Under the pieces are notes generated by a model. That model saw only the letters and a list, made by a program, of their open reading frames with translations. It had not been told where the DNA came from and made no database searches. DNA of 21,884 nt from Spirochaeta sp. GTDB taxonomy: Bacteria; Spirochaetota; Spirochaetia; Spirochaetales_E; Spirochaetaceae_B. The stretch lies in assembly GCA_030590585.1 (NCBI GenBank), contig JAUUYD010000005.1:1-21884 (forward strand), read 5' to 3'. Shown here piece after piece: positions 21,549 through 21,884 of this stretch. How positions within the stretch are numbered: position 1 is the stretch's first letter; each line of letters begins with the position of its first letter. The position numbers and the translations under genes were made by a program.

Positions 21549-21884
21549 ATGACTACAACGAAAATGACTCTGAAAGACATATTGTTTAATTCGGTTGACC
21601 GCTGGCCTGAAAACCCCGCGACAGGGCAAGTCGGCAAGGACTCCAGAACATACTCAGGTCTGCTGGAAGATGCTGCAGCCTGGAGCTCCTGGCTGAGGAC
21701 TCTGGATCTGGAAAAAGGCGACCGGGTTACCATTCTCGCCGAGAGTCTTCCCGAATGGGGAGCGGCCTATTTCGGTATCAGCGCCGCCGGTTATGTGGCG
21801 GTTCCCATACTCCCGGACTTTGCCGAAAAACAGATTTCCAACATCATGAGCCATGCGGAAATCAAAGCCGCCATCGTCTCGGAA
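21549..21884 (+). CDS. AMP-forming acyl-CoA synthetase, N-terminal part (runs off right edge)
   Basis: From the ATG at 21549 the frame is open for 112 codons to the window end. The translation (TLKDILFNSVDRWPENPA, RTYSGLLEDAAAWSSWLRTL, KGDRVTILAESLPEWGAAYF, GISAAGYVAVPILPDFAEKQ, ISNIMSHAEIKAAIVSE) is the N-terminal lobe of adenylate-forming enzymes of the long-chain fatty acyl-CoA ligase type. These activate carboxylic acids with ATP and transfer them to CoA. The ATP-binding P-loop and later motifs are beyond the edge. AAGGAAGG is about 13 nt upstream, further than usual; an ATG at 21564 is a less likely alternative. Confidence 0.88.
   Translation, partial: MTTTKMTLKDILFNSVDRWPENPATGQVGKDSRTYSGLLEDAAAWSSWLRTLDLEKGDRVTILAESLPEWGAAYFGISAAGYVAVPILPDFAEKQISNIMSHAEIKAAIVSE

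Noticed and set aside
1..21884. CRISPR arrays, tRNA or rRNA genes
   Set aside because: No regularly spaced repeats, cloverleaf-like sequences or rRNA signatures were seen on either strand.

Overview
The window (about 21.9 kb) looks like a chromosomal segment of a free-living bacterium with moderate GC. Sugar-type ABC importers without their own ATPase, a YesM/YesN-type two-component pair, a lipobox-free solute-binding protein beginning GGNSEEPEE after its signal segment, and many VapBC-like modules fit a spirochaete of the Spirochaetales. A Firmicute is less likely. This assignment is inference from gene style only; no rRNA or other phylogenetic marker is present.

Region A (1-6.5 kb) is a regulated metabolic island that is partly decayed. 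A GntR/FadR-type regulator (about 3.0-3.8 kb, + strand) is divergent from a minus-strand operon: a Cys/Met-metabolism PLP enzyme, a nucleoside hydrolase, and an ABC solute-binding protein that runs off the left edge. Two identical 13-bp palindromes (TATAATCATTATA) sit in the divergent promoter region. One of them covers the -10 of a near-consensus promoter reading into the operon. Behind the regulator lies a second, convergent PLP enzyme of the same superfamily. It is followed in frame, after its TAG stop, by 44 coding-looking codons, and preceded by the last quarter of an ornithine-cyclodeaminase-like gene. Next comes a chimeric ORF made of a transposase N-terminus joined to a damaged 2-hydroxyacid dehydrogenase, then a short frameshifted relic.

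Region B (6.5-9.8 kb) holds a DUF2207-like membrane protein, an intact Phd/PIN toxin-antitoxin pair, RNase PH with an unusual Gly/Ser-rich insertion, and a YbjQ-family protein whose stop overlaps the RNase PH start.

Region C (9.8-19.25 kb, all minus strand) is one long polyol-utilisation locus. Transcription order is polyol-type solute-binding protein, two permeases, a zinc medium-chain dehydrogenase, two short-chain dehydrogenases, an AraC-type response regulator and a LytS/YesM-type sensor kinase. Most junctions overlap by 4-8 bases. The likely logic is import of a polyol, oxidation to ketose(s) by the three dehydrogenases, and induction through the kinase/regulator pair. No ABC ATPase is encoded here, so a shared MsmK/UgpC-type ATPase would have to come from elsewhere.

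Region D (19.3-21.9 kb) is a debris and toxin-antitoxin zone. It contains a frameshifted MFS transporter relic, a VapB with a VapC that has lost its middle, an intact RHH/PIN pair with a clear palindromic operator, a 43-bp duplicated copy of the ybjQ start, a small two-helix membrane protein whose stop codon lies inside that copy, and the first 112 codons of an AMP-forming acyl-CoA synthetase that continues off the right edge.
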